Assembly: GCA_903839965.1 (NCBI GenBank)
Contig: CAIMEK010000408.1
Coordinates: forward strand, 1-6,876
DNA from: an uncultured Acetobacteraceae bacterium
Lineage (GTDB): Bacteria > Pseudomonadota > Alphaproteobacteria > Acetobacterales > Acetobacteraceae
Direction of reading: 5' to 3'
DNA length: 6,876 nt
The notes beneath the pieces were generated by a model that did no database searches, was not told the DNA's origin, and saw only the letters and a list, made by a program, of their open reading frames with translations. Of the stretch, positions 5,798 to 6,876 are shown piece by piece. Numbering within the stretch: position 1 is the first letter of the stretch; each line of letters starts with the position of its first letter. The translations under genes were made by a program, and so were the position numbers.

Positions 5798-6876
5798 ATG
5801 AGGCATACAATGAAGAAATCCGCAGCCGCCCTTGCCTGGGCGGCTTTGGCGTTGTTGGCCGCCTGTGACGCCAAGGCTCCGCCGCCGGCCCCGGAAATCC
5901 GGCCCGTCCGCACCGTCGTCGCCACGGCCCGCACGGAGGGCGAACCCGTGTCGCTCACCGGCCACATCCGCGCGCGCACGGAGGAAAACCTGGCATTCCG
6001 CATCGACGGCCGGATGATCGCGCGCCGGGTCGATGTGGGGCGAGTGGTGCGGCCAGGCGACGTCCTCGCCGAACTCGACCCGCAACCGCAGCGCGACGCC
6101 ATGCGCGGTGCGCAAGCCGGACTTGCAGCTGCGCAGGCGGCTCTCCGCGAAGCCACCAACAACATGGAACGCCAGCAGGTGCTGGTGCGCCAGGGCTGGA
6201 CCACCCGCGTCCAGTACGACGCCACGGAAAAGGCGTTCCAGAGCGCCAAAGCCGCGGTGGACGCCACCACCGCGGTGTTGCACACCGCTGAGGACCACCT
6301 CGCCTACAGCCAGTTGCTGGCGGACGCGGCGGGTGCCGTGACCGCCACCGGCGCCGAGGCCGGCGAGGTCGTGCGGGCCGGCCAGACGATCGTCACCGTA
6401 GCCCAGGACGGCGGGGCCGACGCGGTTTTCGACGTGCCCGCCAGCCTCATGCGCCAGGTATCTCCCGAAGAAGTCATCAGCATCGCGCTGACCGACGATC
6501 CCACCGTCCGGACTACTGGGCGGGTACGCGAGGTCGCGCCGCAGGCAGATCCGGTGACCCGAAGCTTCCAGGTCAAGGTCGGGTTGGTCGAACAGCCCGG
6601 CGCGATGCGGCTCGGCGCGACGGTGATCGGGCAGACGCACATGCTGGCAATAAATGGAATCGAGCTTCCGGCGACGTCGCTCACCACGGTGGAAACCCGG
6701 CCGGCCGTCTGGGTGGTCGATCCCAAAACCCAGCTGGTATCGCTGCGGCCCATCGAACTGCAGCGGCAGGGGTCTTCCAGCATCGTCGTCTCAAGTGGAC
6801 TCGAGGGCGGCGAACTCGTGGTCACCGCCGGCGTGCATGCGCTCCGGCCCGGGCAGGAAGTACGCGTCCAGGAGGC
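5798..6876 (+). CDS. RND efflux periplasmic adaptor lipoprotein (HlyD/AcrA family), 3' partial
   Basis: The visible 359 residues form a membrane-fusion protein that links an inner-membrane RND pump to an outer-membrane channel. A lipoprotein signal ends in LLAAC, with Cys23 as the acylation site, followed by a Pro-rich linker. The first barrel-sandwich half is at about 61-96 (ENLAFRIDGRMIARRVDVGR, then VVRPGDVLAELDP). An alpha-hairpin follows at about 97-172, with the second lipoyl half at about 173-203 (GEVVRAGQTIVTVAQDG). A beta-barrel containing VAPQADPVTRSFQVKV and the start of the membrane-proximal domain come next. The frame is open to the window edge; family lengths of about 360-400 mean little is missing. 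The ATG at 5798 has GGGGG seven bases upstream. An in-frame ATG at 5810 has GAGG six bases upstream and would remove only four residues. The expected pump gene should begin just beyond the window. Confidence 0.93.
   Translation, partial: MRHTMKKSAAALAWAALALLAACDAKAPPPAPEIRPVRTVVATARTEGEPVSLTGHIRARTEENLAFRIDGRMIARRVDVGRVVRPGDVLAELDPQPQRDAMRGAQAGLAAAQAALREATNNMERQQVLVRQGWTTRVQYDATEKAFQSAKAAVDATTAVLHTAEDHLAYSQLLADAAGAVTATGAEAGEVVRAGQTIVTVAQDGGADAVFDVPASLMRQVSPEEVISIALTDDPTVRTTGRVREVAPQADPVTRSFQVKVGLVEQPGAMRLGATVIGQTHMLAINGIELPATSLTTVETRPAVWVVDPKTQLVSLRPIELQRQGSSSIVVSSGLEGGELVVTAGVHALRPGQEVRVQE

Noticed and set aside
5683..6285. Upstream extension of the TetR frame by 201 codons
   Set aside because: It would cross the promoter region and run antisense to the adaptor. 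The ATG at 5682 has a strong ribosome site and gives normal family length.
5555..6640. Long minus-strand open frame (361 codons) opposite the adaptor gene
   Set aside because: It is antisense to a clear RND adaptor and overlaps the tetR start and promoter. Its Gly, Arg and Ala bias is typical of shadow frames in GC-rich DNA, and it shows no family motif.

Overview
The window is GC-rich, carries tightly packed genes with good Shine-Dalgarno sites, and encodes two outer-membrane-type lipoproteins plus a Gram-negative envelope ABC system. This points to a proteobacterium, probably of the beta or gamma class. The sequence alone does not identify a genus.

Layout. Positions 1-421 hold no intact gene, only a decayed plus-strand fragment that resembles the C-terminal half of a DUF1223 (thioredoxin-like) protein. 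From 5682 down to 422, six minus-strand genes lie close together in this transcription order: a TetR/AcrR-family repressor (5682-5020), a short-chain dehydrogenase broken by one single-base frameshift (4932-4031), a STAS-MlaE permease (4016-2826), an MlaF-type ATPase (2821-2048), a single-domain MCE/MlaD protein with a long helical tail (2031-1060), and a PqiC/YmbA-type auxiliary lipoprotein (1060-422). The gaps after tetR are 87, 14, 4 and 16 nt, and the last two genes overlap by one base. This looks like one operon. Divergently, from 5798 off the right edge, lies a periplasmic adaptor lipoprotein of an RND efflux pump; the pump gene itself is probably just outside the window.

How the parts fit. 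The 115-bp divergent intergenic region contains a 9-bp inverted repeat bracketing a central palindrome, with candidate promoters facing both ways, as expected for a TetR-type autorepressor that also controls an efflux operon. The four mla-like genes form a complete inner-membrane-to-outer-membrane lipid-trafficking ABC system: permease plus ATPase, a membrane-anchored MCE ring with a predicted coiled-coil needle, and an outer-membrane lipoprotein. The locus thus appears to join two envelope functions, export of toxic compounds and membrane-lipid transport, around one repressor, with an SDR enzyme between them.

Points to check. The SDR frameshift lies in a 4-A run and is repaired exactly by one extra A. 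A second reading frame beyond the tetR stop stays open and ends in an ATGA overlap with the SDR start, which could mean a second indel. No CRISPR array, RNA gene, insertion sequence or clearly new system is visible.
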